A stretch of DNA of 47,756 bases. Origin: Methylobacterium sp. J-088 (GTDB lineage Bacteria > Pseudomonadota > Alphaproteobacteria > Rhizobiales > Beijerinckiaceae). Of the stretch, positions 25,829 through 33,885 are shown one piece after another. The position numbers and the translations under genes were made by a program. The stretch covers positions 1-47,756 of the forward strand of contig NZ_JAKSYH010000189.1 of the NCBI RefSeq assembly GCF_022829295.1. Reading direction: 5' to 3'. The notes under the pieces were generated by a model that was not told where the DNA came from, searched no databases, and saw nothing but the letters and a program-made list of their open reading frames with translations. Positions within the stretch are counted from its first letter, which is position 1. Each line of letters begins with the position of its first letter.

Positions 25829-26677
25829 ATGCATATCCGCACCGGCTTCACGATCGGTTTCGACACGTTCGGCCCGACGCCGATGAACCTGCTCCTGCAT
25901 GTGCATCCGGAGCGCCGTCCCGACCTGATCACCCCGGAGGTGGTCACCTTCGACCCGCCGGTTCCGGCCCACCAGAACGTCGACGCGTTCGGGAACGTGT
26001 CGACCCGGATCGTCGCCCCGGGCGGCCGAATTACGATGAGTGCGGATTTTACGATCGCCGATACGGGCGAGCCGGATGTGGTGGAGCCCGAGGCGCGGCA
26101 GATCCCGGTGCAGGATTTGCCGGACGCCGTACTGATGTTCCTGCTCGGCTCGCGCTACTGCGACACCGACAAGCTGTCCCAAACCGCGTGGTCGCTGTTC
26201 GGCTCCACACCTGAGGGCTGGGCTCGCGTCCAGGCGATCGTCGACTACGCGCACGAGCGGCTGCGCTTCGACTACCAGCGTGCCGACGCCACCCGCACCG
26301 CCCATGATGGCTTCATGCAGCGTGAGGGCGTCTGCCGCGACTTCGCCCATCTGGCCATCACTCTGTGCCGGTGCATGAACATTCCGGCCCGCTACGCCAC
26401 CGGCTATCTCGGCGACATCGGCGTGCCCAAGGACCCCGCACCGATGGACTTCTCCGCCTGGTTCGAGGTCTATCTCGATGGACCGTCCGGGCCGCGCTGG
26501 TACACGTTCGACGCCCGCCACAACCGCCCCCGCATCGGTCGCATCGTCATGGCCCGCGGGCGCGACGCGACCGACTGCGCCCTGACCACGAGCTTCGGCG
26601 CGGCGCTTCTGGCGCGGTTCGACGTCCATACCGACGAGGTTCTCGCGACGGCGGAGTCCCTGGCCCAGGCGGCCTGA
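25829..26677 (+). CDS. Transglutaminase-like cysteine peptidase family protein
   Basis: This 282-residue protein has a beta-rich N-terminal domain (about residues 1-100) and a transglutaminase-like core. The catalytic-type cysteine is in EGVCRDFAHLAI (Cys169) and the aspartate in WYTFDARHN (Asp228). At the position where the histidine is usually found, directly before AWFEVYL, this protein has serine (DFSAWFEVYL, Ser209), so the triad is not canonical. Many members act as proteases or peptide ligases; the role here is unknown. ATG 25829 agrees with the family start. The stop codon lies in the loop of a 9-bp hairpin. There is no signal peptide, so it is probably cytosolic. Confidence 0.85.
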   Translation: MHIRTGFTIGFDTFGPTPMNLLLHVHPERRPDLITPEVVTFDPPVPAHQNVDAFGNVSTRIVAPGGRITMSADFTIADTGEPDVVEPEARQIPVQDLPDAVLMFLLGSRYCDTDKLSQTAWSLFGSTPEGWARVQAIVDYAHERLRFDYQRADATRTAHDGFMQREGVCRDFAHLAITLCRCMNIPARYATGYLGDIGVPKDPAPMDFSAWFEVYLDGPSGPRWYTFDARHNRPRIGRIVMARGRDATDCALTTSFGAALLARFDVHTDEVLATAESLAQAA

Positions 26678-26686
26678 GGCCGCCTG
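26666..26686. terminator. Hairpin with the transglutaminase stop codon in its loop
   Basis: CAGGCGGCC (26666-26674) pairs perfectly with GGCCGCCTG (26678-26686); the three loop bases are the TGA stop. It lies between two converging genes and may act as a terminator for both, but without a T-run. Confidence 0.5.
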
Positions 26687-26696
26687 ACGCGCTACG

Positions 26697-27464
26697 TCAG
26701 ACCGTTTCGGCCGGCTCGCTTGCGGGCGTGCGATATCCGGTTTGGTGCAGGAACGTCGGGTCGAACTCGGCTACCGCGGCCAACTCGTCCCAATCCTCGA
26801 TCGTGAGGACGCCTCCGCCAAGGGTGACGAGACCGCGTGTCCGCAGCGTCCGCAGAACCCGGTTCAGGTGAACGCTGGTCAGGCCCAGGGCGTCAGCCAG
26901 CTCCGCCTGTTTGGGCGCCAGGGGACAGCTCAAGCCGCTCGTGAGACCCATCGCACGCTGGCGCAGGTACAGTTCGCAGAACAGGTGGGCCACGCGGCCA
27001 AGGGCCTGCCGCCGACCGAGGCTGGTGATCCGCTCGCGATAGTGGGCGCCGTCGATCAGGGTGTCCCGCCAGAAGATGCCGATGAGATTCGGATGGTGCC
27101 GGAAGACGCGATGAAGTTCGTCGTGGGTGACGAACGCGATCGTGCACGCAGTCAGTGTCGCGAGGTGGTGGTCCATCCGATGCAGATGCAGGCTCTGCAG
27201 ATCGGGCATGTCCCCGGCAATGTAGAACGAAAGGATCTGCCGTTCGCCCTCCGACAACGCGGCGTAGCGCGACACCCAGCCCTGCAGCACCAGACAGCAC
27301 TGGCCCGGTCGCTCGCCGAAGCGGACGATGTCGTGGCGCGCCGGCAGGGCCCGCACCGTGTGGGACAAGCCCAGGACTGCGGCGCGGTCCGAATCGGTCA
27401 GCTCAGCGCAGCTGTCGAGCTTTCGCGCCAAAAGCTCCATCGGCATGGTGTAAGTTGTCGGCAT
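26697..27464 (-). CDS. Crp/Fnr-family transcriptional regulator
   Basis: This is a 255-residue regulator. The cyclic-nucleotide-binding-like beta barrel covers about residues 20-140 (FGERPGQCCLVLQGWVSRY is the characteristic strand-turn-strand), followed by the dimer helix and a C-terminal winged helix. The recognition region is about residues 185-212 (KQAELADALGLTSVHLNRVL). The cysteine set needed for an FNR iron-sulphur cluster is not visible, so it is closer to the Rhizobiales Crp/Fnr proteins often tied to stress or oxygen responses. Starts at ATG 27464, 27446 and 27440 are possible. No target can be assigned; the nearest genes converge or diverge at distance. Confidence 0.9.
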   Translation of the reverse strand: MPTTYTMPMELLARKLDSCAELTDSDRAAVLGLSHTVRALPARHDIVRFGERPGQCCLVLQGWVSRYAALSEGERQILSFYIAGDMPDLQSLHLHRMDHHLATLTACTIAFVTHDELHRVFRHHPNLIGIFWRDTLIDGAHYRERITSLGRRQALGRVAHLFCELYLRQRAMGLTSGLSCPLAPKQAELADALGLTSVHLNRVLRTLRTRGLVTLGGGVLTIEDWDELAAVAEFDPTFLHQTGYRTPASEPAETV

Positions 27465-28002
27465 CGAGCGGTCAGGCCTCGAACAGTTCGGTTACGAGAC
27501 GCCGCGCGGATATACCTCTCGTAGAGGGCAGTGCAGCCCGGACATCGCCAACACTCCGAAGCATGCGCTGCCGCCTCCGTGTAAGCCGTTGCCCAAACGC
27601 GGCCGGCAACGACCCGCCCCTGGTCGCCAATGGATCCGTCACGCTTTATCCGTCGCGCGGGAGAGGTACCGCGCTCCCGTCCAAGCGGGCAAGCCTGAGA
27701 CGCGGCTGCGGTCGCGCCATGCCATCCGAGGCATCAGCGGGTTCGGTTGAACTCTTGACGGTGTTGCTGTATGGCACGCGGGTCTTACCGGACCCGCTCT
27801 CGCGCGCTCGTCTTTTCGGCGCGCACGCCGAGCCGCCGGATAGACCGCCCTCGTCATCCGTATCGACGCGTCGGCAAGCCGATCCCTCTGGGACCGGTCG
27901 CCTCTCCCGGGAAATGCAGGGTGGGGCCGCGGCGGACAGGGGTGCCTGCAACGCGAGCCGCCGGCGCAACGGGCCTCCGAGGGAGGCCGTTCAGGAGATG
28001 GA
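27465..28002. promoter_or_regulatory. Long leader region upstream of rpsA
   Basis: This 538-bp interval has no credible gene; frames in it are shadows rich in Arg, Pro and Ser. It must contain the promoters for the Crp/Fnr gene (leftward) and rpsA (rightward). A TTGACG hexamer at 27755-27760 is a possible -35 element, without a convincing -10. Directly before the rpsA ribosome-binding site a perfect hairpin GGCCTCC-GAG-GGAGGCC occupies 27972-27988. Its right arm ends six bases before AGGAGA, close enough to affect ribosome access. Confidence 0.5.
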
Positions 28003-29715
28003 ATGACCGCAGGTACCGCTCTGGGGCATAGCCCGAGCCGCGACGATTTCGCCGCACTTCTCGAGGAGAGTTTCCTCGAACACGAGATTACCGAAGGGTC
28101 CGTCGTCAAGGGTCGCGTCGTCGCGATCGAGAAGGACGTGGCCGTCATCGACATCGGCGCCAAGACCGAAGGCCGTGTCGCCCTCAAGGAATTCACCGGT
28201 CCCGGCCGGGAAGGCGAGCTGAAGGTCGGCGACGAGGTCGAGGTCTACGTCGACCGCATCGAGAACGCGCTCGGCGAAGCCGTCATCTCGCGCGACAAGG
28301 CGCGCCGCGAGGAGAGCTGGGTCAAGCTCGAGAAGTCGTTCGAGAACAACGACCGCGTCACCGGCACGATCTTCAACCAGGTCAAGGGTGGCTACACGGT
28401 CGATCTCGACGGCGCCGTGGCGTTCCTGCCGCGCTCGCAGGTCGATATCCGCCCGGTCCGGGACGTCACCCCGCTGCTCGGCACCCCGCAGCCGTTCCAG
28501 ATCCTCAAGATGGATCGCCGCCGCGGCAACATCGTGGTGTCGCGCCGGACCGTGCTCGAGGAGAGCCGCGCCGAGCAACGCTCCGAACTGGTGGCCAACC
28601 TTGAGGAAGGTCAGGTCATCGACGGCGTCGTCAAGAACATCACCGAGTACGGCGCCTTCGTCGATCTCGGCGGCATCGACGGCCTGCTGCACGTCACCGA
28701 TATGGCGTGGCGCCGCGTGAACCACCCGTCCGAGGTCGTCACCATCGGCCAGACGGTCAAGGTCAAGATCATCAAGATCAACCACGAGACGCACCGCATC
28801 TCGCTCGGCATCAAGCAGCTGCTCGCCGATCCGTGGGAGGGCATTGCCGCCCGTTACCCTGAGGGCGCCAAGCTCAAGGGCCGCGTGACCAACATCACCG
28901 ATTACGGCGCCTTCGTGGAGCTGGAGCCGGGGATCGAGGGCCTGATCCACGTCTCCGAGATGAGCTGGACCAAGAAGAACGTTCATCCGGGCAAGATCGT
29001 CTCCACCTCTCAGGAGGTCGAGGTCCAGATCCTGGAAGTCGATCCGGTCAAGCGCCGCATCTCGCTCGGCCTCAAGCAGACCCTGCAGAATCCCTGGGAG
29101 GGCTTCGCCGAGAAGCACCCGGTCGGCTCCGAGGTCGAGGGCGAGGTCAAGAACAAGACCGAGTTCGGCCTGTTCATCGGCCTCGAAGGCGATGTCGACG
29201 GCATGGTCCACCTGTCGGATCTCGACTGGAACCGTCCCGGCGAGCAGGTCATCGAGGAGTTCAAGAAGGGCGACATGGTCCGCGCCCAGGTTCTCGACGT
29301 CGATGTCGAGAAGGAGCGGATCTCGCTGGGCGTGAAGCAGCTCGGCGGTGACCCCTTCGCCGAGGCCGGCGAGATCAAGAAGGGTCAGATCGTCACCTGC
29401 GAAGTCACCGAGGTGAAGGATTCGGGCGTCGAGGCGAAGATCGTCGACACCGATATGACCACCTTCGTCCGCCGGGCCGAGCTCGCCCGCGATCGTGGCG
29501 ACCAGCGCCCCGAGCGCTTCGCCACCGGCGAGAAGTTCGACGCCCGCGTCGTGCAGTTCGACCGGAAGGCCCGCCGCGTGCAGGTCTCGATCAAGGCCCT
29601 CGAGGTCGCCGAGGAGAAGGAAGCCATGGCCCAGTTCGGCTCCGCCGATTCGGGTGCCTCGCTCGGTGACATCCTCGGTGCGGCGTTCAACAAGAAGCGC
29701 ACCGACGACGAGTGA
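28003..29715 (+). CDS. rpsA: 30S ribosomal protein S1
   Basis: This 570-residue protein consists of six S1 RNA-binding repeats. The central and C-terminal repeats are the clearest, each with a signature such as ITEYGAFVDLGGIDGLLH, ITDYGAFVELEPGIEGLIH and KTEFGLFIGLEGDVDGMVH. S1 helps the 30S subunit bind and unfold mRNA leaders. The start ATG 28003 follows AGGAGATGGA. The length and six-domain layout match alphaproteobacterial S1. The gene is followed by two strong hairpins. Upstream cmk/aroA genes, which often precede rpsA in proteobacteria, are absent here. Confidence 0.97.
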   Translation: MTAGTALGHSPSRDDFAALLEESFLEHEITEGSVVKGRVVAIEKDVAVIDIGAKTEGRVALKEFTGPGREGELKVGDEVEVYVDRIENALGEAVISRDKARREESWVKLEKSFENNDRVTGTIFNQVKGGYTVDLDGAVAFLPRSQVDIRPVRDVTPLLGTPQPFQILKMDRRRGNIVVSRRTVLEESRAEQRSELVANLEEGQVIDGVVKNITEYGAFVDLGGIDGLLHVTDMAWRRVNHPSEVVTIGQTVKVKIIKINHETHRISLGIKQLLADPWEGIAARYPEGAKLKGRVTNITDYGAFVELEPGIEGLIHVSEMSWTKKNVHPGKIVSTSQEVEVQILEVDPVKRRISLGLKQTLQNPWEGFAEKHPVGSEVEGEVKNKTEFGLFIGLEGDVDGMVHLSDLDWNRPGEQVIEEFKKGDMVRAQVLDVDVEKERISLGVKQLGGDPFAEAGEIKKGQIVTCEVTEVKDSGVEAKIVDTDMTTFVRRAELARDRGDQRPERFATGEKFDARVVQFDRKARRVQVSIKALEVAEEKEAMAQFGSADSGASLGDILGAAFNKKRTDDE

Positions 29716-29726
29716 GCATCTGACGC

Positions 29727-29753
29727 CTGCCGCCCGGCCCGTTCGGGCGGCAG
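29727..29753 (+). terminator. First hairpin after rpsA
   Basis: CTGCCGCCCG (29727-29736) pairs perfectly with CGGGCGGCAG (29744-29753) around a 7-nt loop, 11 bp after the rpsA stop. There is no T-run; it is probably a 3'-end stabiliser or part of a tandem terminator. Confidence 0.6.
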
Positions 29754-29766
29754 ATCCAAGATCTCG

Positions 29767-29801
29767 AACCCGCGTGGGACCGCGTCCTGCGCGGGTTTTT
29801 T
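29767..29801 (+). terminator. Rho-independent terminator of rpsA
   Basis: AACCCGCG (29767-29774) pairs with CGCGGGTT (29790-29797) and runs directly into a T-stretch (six T, 29796-29801). This is the classic intrinsic terminator form and the clearest in the window. Confidence 0.9.
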
Positions 29802-29807
29802 GTGCGC

Positions 29808-29960
29808 GGAGGCGTATCGCGCCAGATCCTCTACGATCTGTTTGCCGAGCGGCAACGGGTTACGCCAGCCATGGCGACCCGCACGGAAACGCTGTTCGGC
29901 ACCGTGAGTCCGCGCTCAGTCTCCAGCGCCTCGACGACCTGCCGCCTGCGGGCGCAGATC
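29808..29960 (+). pseudogene. Remnant of a HigA-type antitoxin gene
   Basis: The frame from 29808 reads GGVSRQILYDLFAERQRV and continues TPAMATRTETLFGT. This is very like the helix-turn-helix of HigA/VapI-family antidote proteins (typical form GVSRQTLYDLLxxRxxVTPAMAxRLxxLFGN). After about 32 residues the likeness stops in this frame. The neighbouring frame then carries SALSLQRLDDL, resembling the next part of the family (LWLxLQxxYDL), which implies a frameshift near 29902. No start codon, full-length frame or HigB toxin gene is present. I read it as a decayed fragment of a toxin-antitoxin locus in the rpsA-sppA gap. Identification rests on the short motif only. Confidence 0.5.
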
Positions 29961-30204
29961 GCCGGGAAACAGGTCGGATCCTCAGCTGCGAGGCGGCCTG
30001 CGACAGCTCCGCCTTCACGGTTGGCCTGCGGCACCGCAATTTCTTTGCGCGCCCCGTATCCATGCTCGCGGTAAATGCTTAGAACACCGGCCTCACCCGG
30101 TTTGGATCGGGTGAGCCGAACGAAACCAAGGACTTGCCCGGCGCGGGGCGTGGCTCCCGCACCCCGTCGAGGGGCCGGCCCGGGGGCTTCAGGGAAGGCA
30201 CAGC
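29961..30204. other. Remaining rpsA-sppA intergenic sequence
   Basis: No gene is visible here. The last 100 bp are rich in G and C, with several short inverted repeats (for example around 30140-30190), before the AAGG ribosome-binding site of sppA. It probably holds the sppA-ihfB promoter. Confidence 0.45.
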
Positions 30205-31167
30205 ATGGCAGCCGACGCCGAACTGCTGATTGACCGGCGGCGCCTTCGCCGAAGGTTGTCCCTCTGGCGTGTGCTCGGCATCGGCGGCCTGATCGTGGCG
30301 GTCGGCGCCCTGGGTTACCGCGTCCGTACCGGCGCGGAGGGCGGTTTCGCCGTCCAGCCCCAGATCGCCCGCATCTCGGTCTCCGGCTTCATCGCCGGCA
30401 GCGAGGCCACCGCCAAGCTGATGAAGCGGGTCGGCGACGCCGATGCGGTGAAGGCCGTCATCGTCTCGATCAATTCGCCCGGCGGCACGACGACGGGCTC
30501 GGAGGAGATCTTCCGCAACCTGCGGGCGCTCGCCGCCAAGAAGCCGATCGTCGCCTTCGTGGACGGCACGGCCGCGTCCGGCGCCTACATCACCGCCATC
30601 GCGGCCGACCACATCGTCGCGCGGGAGACCAGCCTCGTCGGTTCGATCGGCGTGCTTTTCCAGTACCCGGATGTGTCGGGCCTTCTCGACAAGGTCGGCG
30701 TCAAGGTCGAGTCGGTGAAGTCGTCGCCGCTCAAGGCCGAACCGTCTGGCTTCACGCCGACTTCGCCGGAGGCGCGCGCCGCCCTGGCGGCCGTGGTGGG
30801 CGATACCTACGCGTGGTTCAAAGGTCTCGTCGCCGAACGGCGGGGCATGGATGCCGACCAGGTGAAGACCGTCTCGGACGGTCGGGTGTTCAGCGGCCGC
30901 CAGAGTGTGCCCCTGAAGCTCGTGGACGAACTCGGCAGCGAGCGTCAGGCGGTCGCTTGGCTGGAGAGCGCCCGGGGCGTGACGAAGGATCTGCCGGTCA
31001 AGGATTGGAAGCCCAAATCGGAGAGCGACTTCTCGCTCTGGTCGGCGGCCGGGATCGGCGCGGATCTGCTCGGCTTCGAGGGCGTGGCGAGCCATCTTCG
31101 CATGGTCGGCGCGGAGGCGCAGGCCGCCCGCGGCGGGTTGCTCGCCCTCTGGCGCCCCGAACCCTGA
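30205..31167 (+). CDS. sppA: Signal peptide peptidase SppA, short form
   Basis: This 320-residue inner-membrane serine protease degrades cleaved signal peptides. One N-terminal membrane anchor lies at about residues 22-40 after a very basic RRRLRRRL start. The peptidase S49 domain carries the nucleophile Ser125 in GTAASGAYI and the general base Lys177 in SSPLKAEP, the Ser-Lys dyad of this family. The length is that of the single-domain SppA found in most bacteria, half the E. coli enzyme. It is followed by ihfB after 51 bp and a LapA-type gene after that, the common Hyphomicrobiales order, and is probably co-transcribed with them. Confidence 0.95.
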   Translation: MAADAELLIDRRRLRRRLSLWRVLGIGGLIVAVGALGYRVRTGAEGGFAVQPQIARISVSGFIAGSEATAKLMKRVGDADAVKAVIVSINSPGGTTTGSEEIFRNLRALAAKKPIVAFVDGTAASGAYITAIAADHIVARETSLVGSIGVLFQYPDVSGLLDKVGVKVESVKSSPLKAEPSGFTPTSPEARAALAAVVGDTYAWFKGLVAERRGMDADQVKTVSDGRVFSGRQSVPLKLVDELGSERQAVAWLESARGVTKDLPVKDWKPKSESDFSLWSAAGIGADLLGFEGVASHLRMVGAEAQAARGGLLALWRPEP

Positions 31168-31218
31168 ACGGCCGTCGACACAGCGCCCGCCCCGATCCCG
31201 CGAGAAGACTCAAACGCC

Positions 31219-31530
31219 ATGATCAAGTCGGAGCTCGTCCTCAAGATCGCCGAGCAGAACCCGCATCTCTATCAGCGCGACGTGGAGATCCTGGTCAACG
31301 CGATCCTCGACACCATTTCGGATGCGCTGGCCCGCGGCGACCGGGTCGAGCTGCGCGGCTTCGGCGCCTTCTCGGTCAAGCGCCGCGAGGCGCGTCGGGG
31401 ACGCAACCCACGCACGGGTGAGGCCGTTGCCGTGTCCGAGAAGGCGATCCCCGTGTTCAAGACCGGCAAGGAGATGCGCCAGCGCCTCAACGCGGCCGGT
31501 ATCGGCGAGACCGCCTCGGCCGCAGAGTAG
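31219..31530 (+). CDS. ihfB: Integration host factor subunit beta
   Basis: This 103-residue DNA-bending protein is of the HU/IHF family. It opens MIKSELVLKIAEQNPHL, has the dimer helices and the RVELRGFGAFSVKRR strand, and carries the beta-arm tip GRNPRTGEAV with the proline that intercalates DNA. The position behind sppA and the sequence type favour IHF-beta over HU. It functions with IHF-alpha, encoded elsewhere, in nucleoid structure, sigma-54 promoters and site-specific recombination. ATG 31219 has GAGAAG upstream. It sits 18 bp before the LapA-type gene. Confidence 0.95.
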   Translation: MIKSELVLKIAEQNPHLYQRDVEILVNAILDTISDALARGDRVELRGFGAFSVKRREARRGRNPRTGEAVAVSEKAIPVFKTGKEMRQRLNAAGIGETASAAE

Positions 31531-31548
31531 CAAGGAGCCCTGAGCGCG

Positions 31549-31917
31549 ATGATCCGTTTCCTGAAGAGCCTCGTGCTGTTGCCGATCGCCGCCTTGGTGA
31601 TCCTGCTGGCGGTGGCCAATCGCGTGCCGGTCCGGCTCTCGTTCGATCCGTTCAACGTCGATGCGCCGGTCTTCAGCGTGGATCTGCCGCTCTACGCGAT
31701 CCTGTTCGGGGCGGTGGCGCTGGGCATCATCGTCGGCGGCATCTTCACCTGGCTCGGCCAGGGCAAGACCCGGGCGCAGGCCCGCTATCACCGTCGGGAG
31801 GCCGTGCGCTACGAGCGTGAAGCGACACGGCTGCGCACCTACGCGCCGGATAGCGAGACGCCGGGCCCCTACACGGTCCCGAATATCGGCCGGGCGGCGC
31901 TGCCGGCGCCCCGGTAA
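31549..31917 (+). CDS. LapA-domain membrane protein
   Basis: This 122-residue protein has two membrane helices, at about residues 7-23 (SLVLLPIAALVILLAVA) and 45-65 (PLYAILFGAVALGIIVGGI), typical of the LapA/DUF1049 family. A charged cytoplasmic coil (about 75-100) and a flexible tail follow. In E. coli the homologue LapA works with LapB in control of lipopolysaccharide synthesis; whether that applies here is not shown. An AAGGAG site lies 13 bases before ATG. The stop lies two bases from the stop of the converging trpF gene. Confidence 0.88.
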   Translation: MIRFLKSLVLLPIAALVILLAVANRVPVRLSFDPFNVDAPVFSVDLPLYAILFGAVALGIIVGGIFTWLGQGKTRAQARYHRREAVRYEREATRLRTYAPDSETPGPYTVPNIGRAALPAPR

Positions 31918-31919
31918 AC

Positions 31920-32582
31920 TCAGCGCGCTCCCCGCACGGCTACGACGAAGGCGGCGATCCTCTCGGGATCCTTGATCCCCGGCGCCGCTTCGACCCCGGA
32001 GGAGACGTCGACGGCATCGAGCCGCGTCCGTGAGAGGGCTTCGGCGACGTTGTCGGCGTCGAGCCCCCCGGAGAGCATCGTGCCCTGCGGCAGGTCGCGG
32101 TCGGCCAGGATCGTCCAGTCGAATCGCCGGCCGTTGCCGCCGGGTAGCGCCGCATCTACGGGCGCCTTGGCGTCCAAGAGGATGCGGTCGGCCACCGCTG
32201 CGTAGGCTGCAAGCGGCGCGAGATCCGCCGGTGTCGCGAGGCCCAGCGCCTTCATCACAGGACGGCGGGTCGAAGCGCGGATCGCCGCGACGCGCTCTGG
32301 CGTCTCCCGGCCATGCAGCTGAATCAGGTCGGGATCCATCGCCACGATCGCGTCGGCCAACAGGGTATCGTCCGGATCGACCAGCAGGACCACGCGCTCG
32401 GCACGCCCCTTCGCGCGGGACGACAGGGCGGCGGCGCGGGCAAGATTCACGTGGCGCGGACTGCGCGGGAAATGCACGAGGCCGATCCAATCCACCCCGA
32501 GCGCCAGGGCGGCGTCCAGGGTGTCCTCGGTACTGAGCCCGCAGATCTTGATGCGGGCTTGGGAAGCGGTCGCGGAAGCCAT
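31920..32582 (-). CDS. trpF: Phosphoribosylanthranilate isomerase
   Basis: This 220-residue TIM-barrel enzyme converts N-(5'-phosphoribosyl)anthranilate to CdRP in tryptophan synthesis. The general-base cysteine is in IKICGL (Cys14) and the general acid is in DAVDVSSGVE near the C-terminus, where SSG also begins the phosphate-binding loop. The length is standard. ATG 32582 follows a poorly conserved leader. The gene converges on the LapA-type gene with two bases between the stops. In many Hyphomicrobiales trpF lies in the same direction as ihfB and is followed by trpB-trpA; here it is inverted and trpBA are absent. Confidence 0.95.
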   Translation of the reverse strand: MASATASQARIKICGLSTEDTLDAALALGVDWIGLVHFPRSPRHVNLARAAALSSRAKGRAERVVLLVDPDDTLLADAIVAMDPDLIQLHGRETPERVAAIRASTRRPVMKALGLATPADLAPLAAYAAVADRILLDAKAPVDAALPGGNGRRFDWTILADRDLPQGTMLSGGLDADNVAEALSRTRLDAVDVSSGVEAAPGIKDPERIAAFVVAVRGAR

Positions 32583-32636
32583 GGGCGCCTTATAGCCGAT
32601 CCGGATGCCGGGAGCATGCGCGTAGCGTCGGAGCCC

Positions 32637-33743
32637 TCAATACAAGGCGGGCAGGTAGACGTTCGGGATCGGGAAGCCGCTGAAGACGACCTTGCCGTCG
32701 ACCAGCCGGATCGGCGGCAGATCCTTCAGCGGTGCCGCATCGGCCGGCGCATCGGGCTGCGGGCGACGGCTCAATCCGAGAAGGCCGCCGACAAGCTGAC
32801 TCACGAGGGCGCCGCGTTCCGAGCCGAAGCGCTGTCCCACGATGCTGCCGACGAGCGTATCGATCCCCGCCGCCCGGAGATTGAGCTGTCCGGCCGGCCT
32901 GTGAGCCGCGTCGAGGGCGAGGCTGCCCTTCGCCTGGATGCGCTGCTGGCCCTTGGCCAGGGAGAGCCCCGTAATGTCCAGCGTTCCGCCGGCCTGACGC
33001 CAGCGCTCCAGCTCCCGCGGCACGGGCCCGGTGCGCAGGATCGTGGCTTGAGACAGCGCCGCGTCCAGCACGAGGTCGGCCGGATCCTGCGTACCGGTGA
33101 GCACGTCGAATTGTGGGACCTCCGCCCGTGTCAGGCGCAGACTGAGATCCACGGCGCCTTCGGATGTGTATCGGCCGGGATCGGGCCGGGCATGCAGTTC
33201 CAGATGCTGCCCCGAGACGTCGATCGGTCCGGTCGGCACGCCCGTCACCGCGACCTTCGGGTCGTCCATCACCACCGACGCTCGGGTGAATCCATCCGAC
33301 GCGCCGTGAAAGCTGCCCTGAAGGGCCCGCCAGGACGCGTCACCCGTCAACCCACCCTGTTCGACGTGGAACGGACCCGCGCTCTCGAACACCACGAGGC
33401 GTGGCTGATAGACCTGCGCCACCGCGGTCGTCGGCCCGAGGCGGAAGCGGCCGTCCGAGCGGTCCAGGGTCACGGCGCTGCAGCGCAGTTCGATGCGGAA
33501 GGGATAGCCGGTCACGGTCCGGTCGGCGCACCCCCAGTTCCGGCCCGCAGCCGCCTCCCGCGCCATCCAGCCGTCGATCTCACCGACCGCCCGGCCGCGG
33601 ATCCAGAACCAGCCGATCGACCAAGCCACCACCACGAGGGTGAGGAGGATGTAGGGGAGAAACAGCCCGAGACGTGAGCGACGCCTGTCGCCGCGCGGGT
33701 ACGTCTGCGCCGCATGCTCCGGCTGTGTCCGATCCTGCACCAT
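32637..33743 (-). CDS. DUF2125 domain-containing membrane-anchored protein
   Basis: This 368-residue protein belongs to the alphaproteobacterial DUF2125 family. A single N-terminal membrane helix (about residues 27-48, LFLPYILLTLVVVAWSIGW) is followed by a large periplasmic beta-rich domain. The family marks are WIRGRAVGEIDGW near the membrane and CADRTVTGYPFRIELRC (about residues 72-88) with two cysteines. The function of the family is unknown; the long beta-rich body recalls AsmA-like lipid-handling proteins, an inference only. It lies 54 bp behind trpF's start on the same strand, with transcription running toward trpF, so the two may form an operon. Confidence 0.85.
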   Translation of the reverse strand: MVQDRTQPEHAAQTYPRGDRRRSRLGLFLPYILLTLVVVAWSIGWFWIRGRAVGEIDGWMAREAAAGRNWGCADRTVTGYPFRIELRCSAVTLDRSDGRFRLGPTTAVAQVYQPRLVVFESAGPFHVEQGGLTGDASWRALQGSFHGASDGFTRASVVMDDPKVAVTGVPTGPIDVSGQHLELHARPDPGRYTSEGAVDLSLRLTRAEVPQFDVLTGTQDPADLVLDAALSQATILRTGPVPRELERWRQAGGTLDITGLSLAKGQQRIQAKGSLALDAAHRPAGQLNLRAAGIDTLVGSIVGQRFGSERGALVSQLVGGLLGLSRRPQPDAPADAAPLKDLPPIRLVDGKVVFSGFPIPNVYLPALY

Positions 33744-33885
33744 GCGTTCCGCTCCCGCCTCGATCCCCTACAGGGACGTCACGACCCCGCCATGAGGCCA
33801 CGCAAGGGGCGAAACTGGGGCAACGGCGACCCGGACCGACGGCGACGCGGATCGAACGGCACGGAGGGACCCGTCGGCCCCGCGC

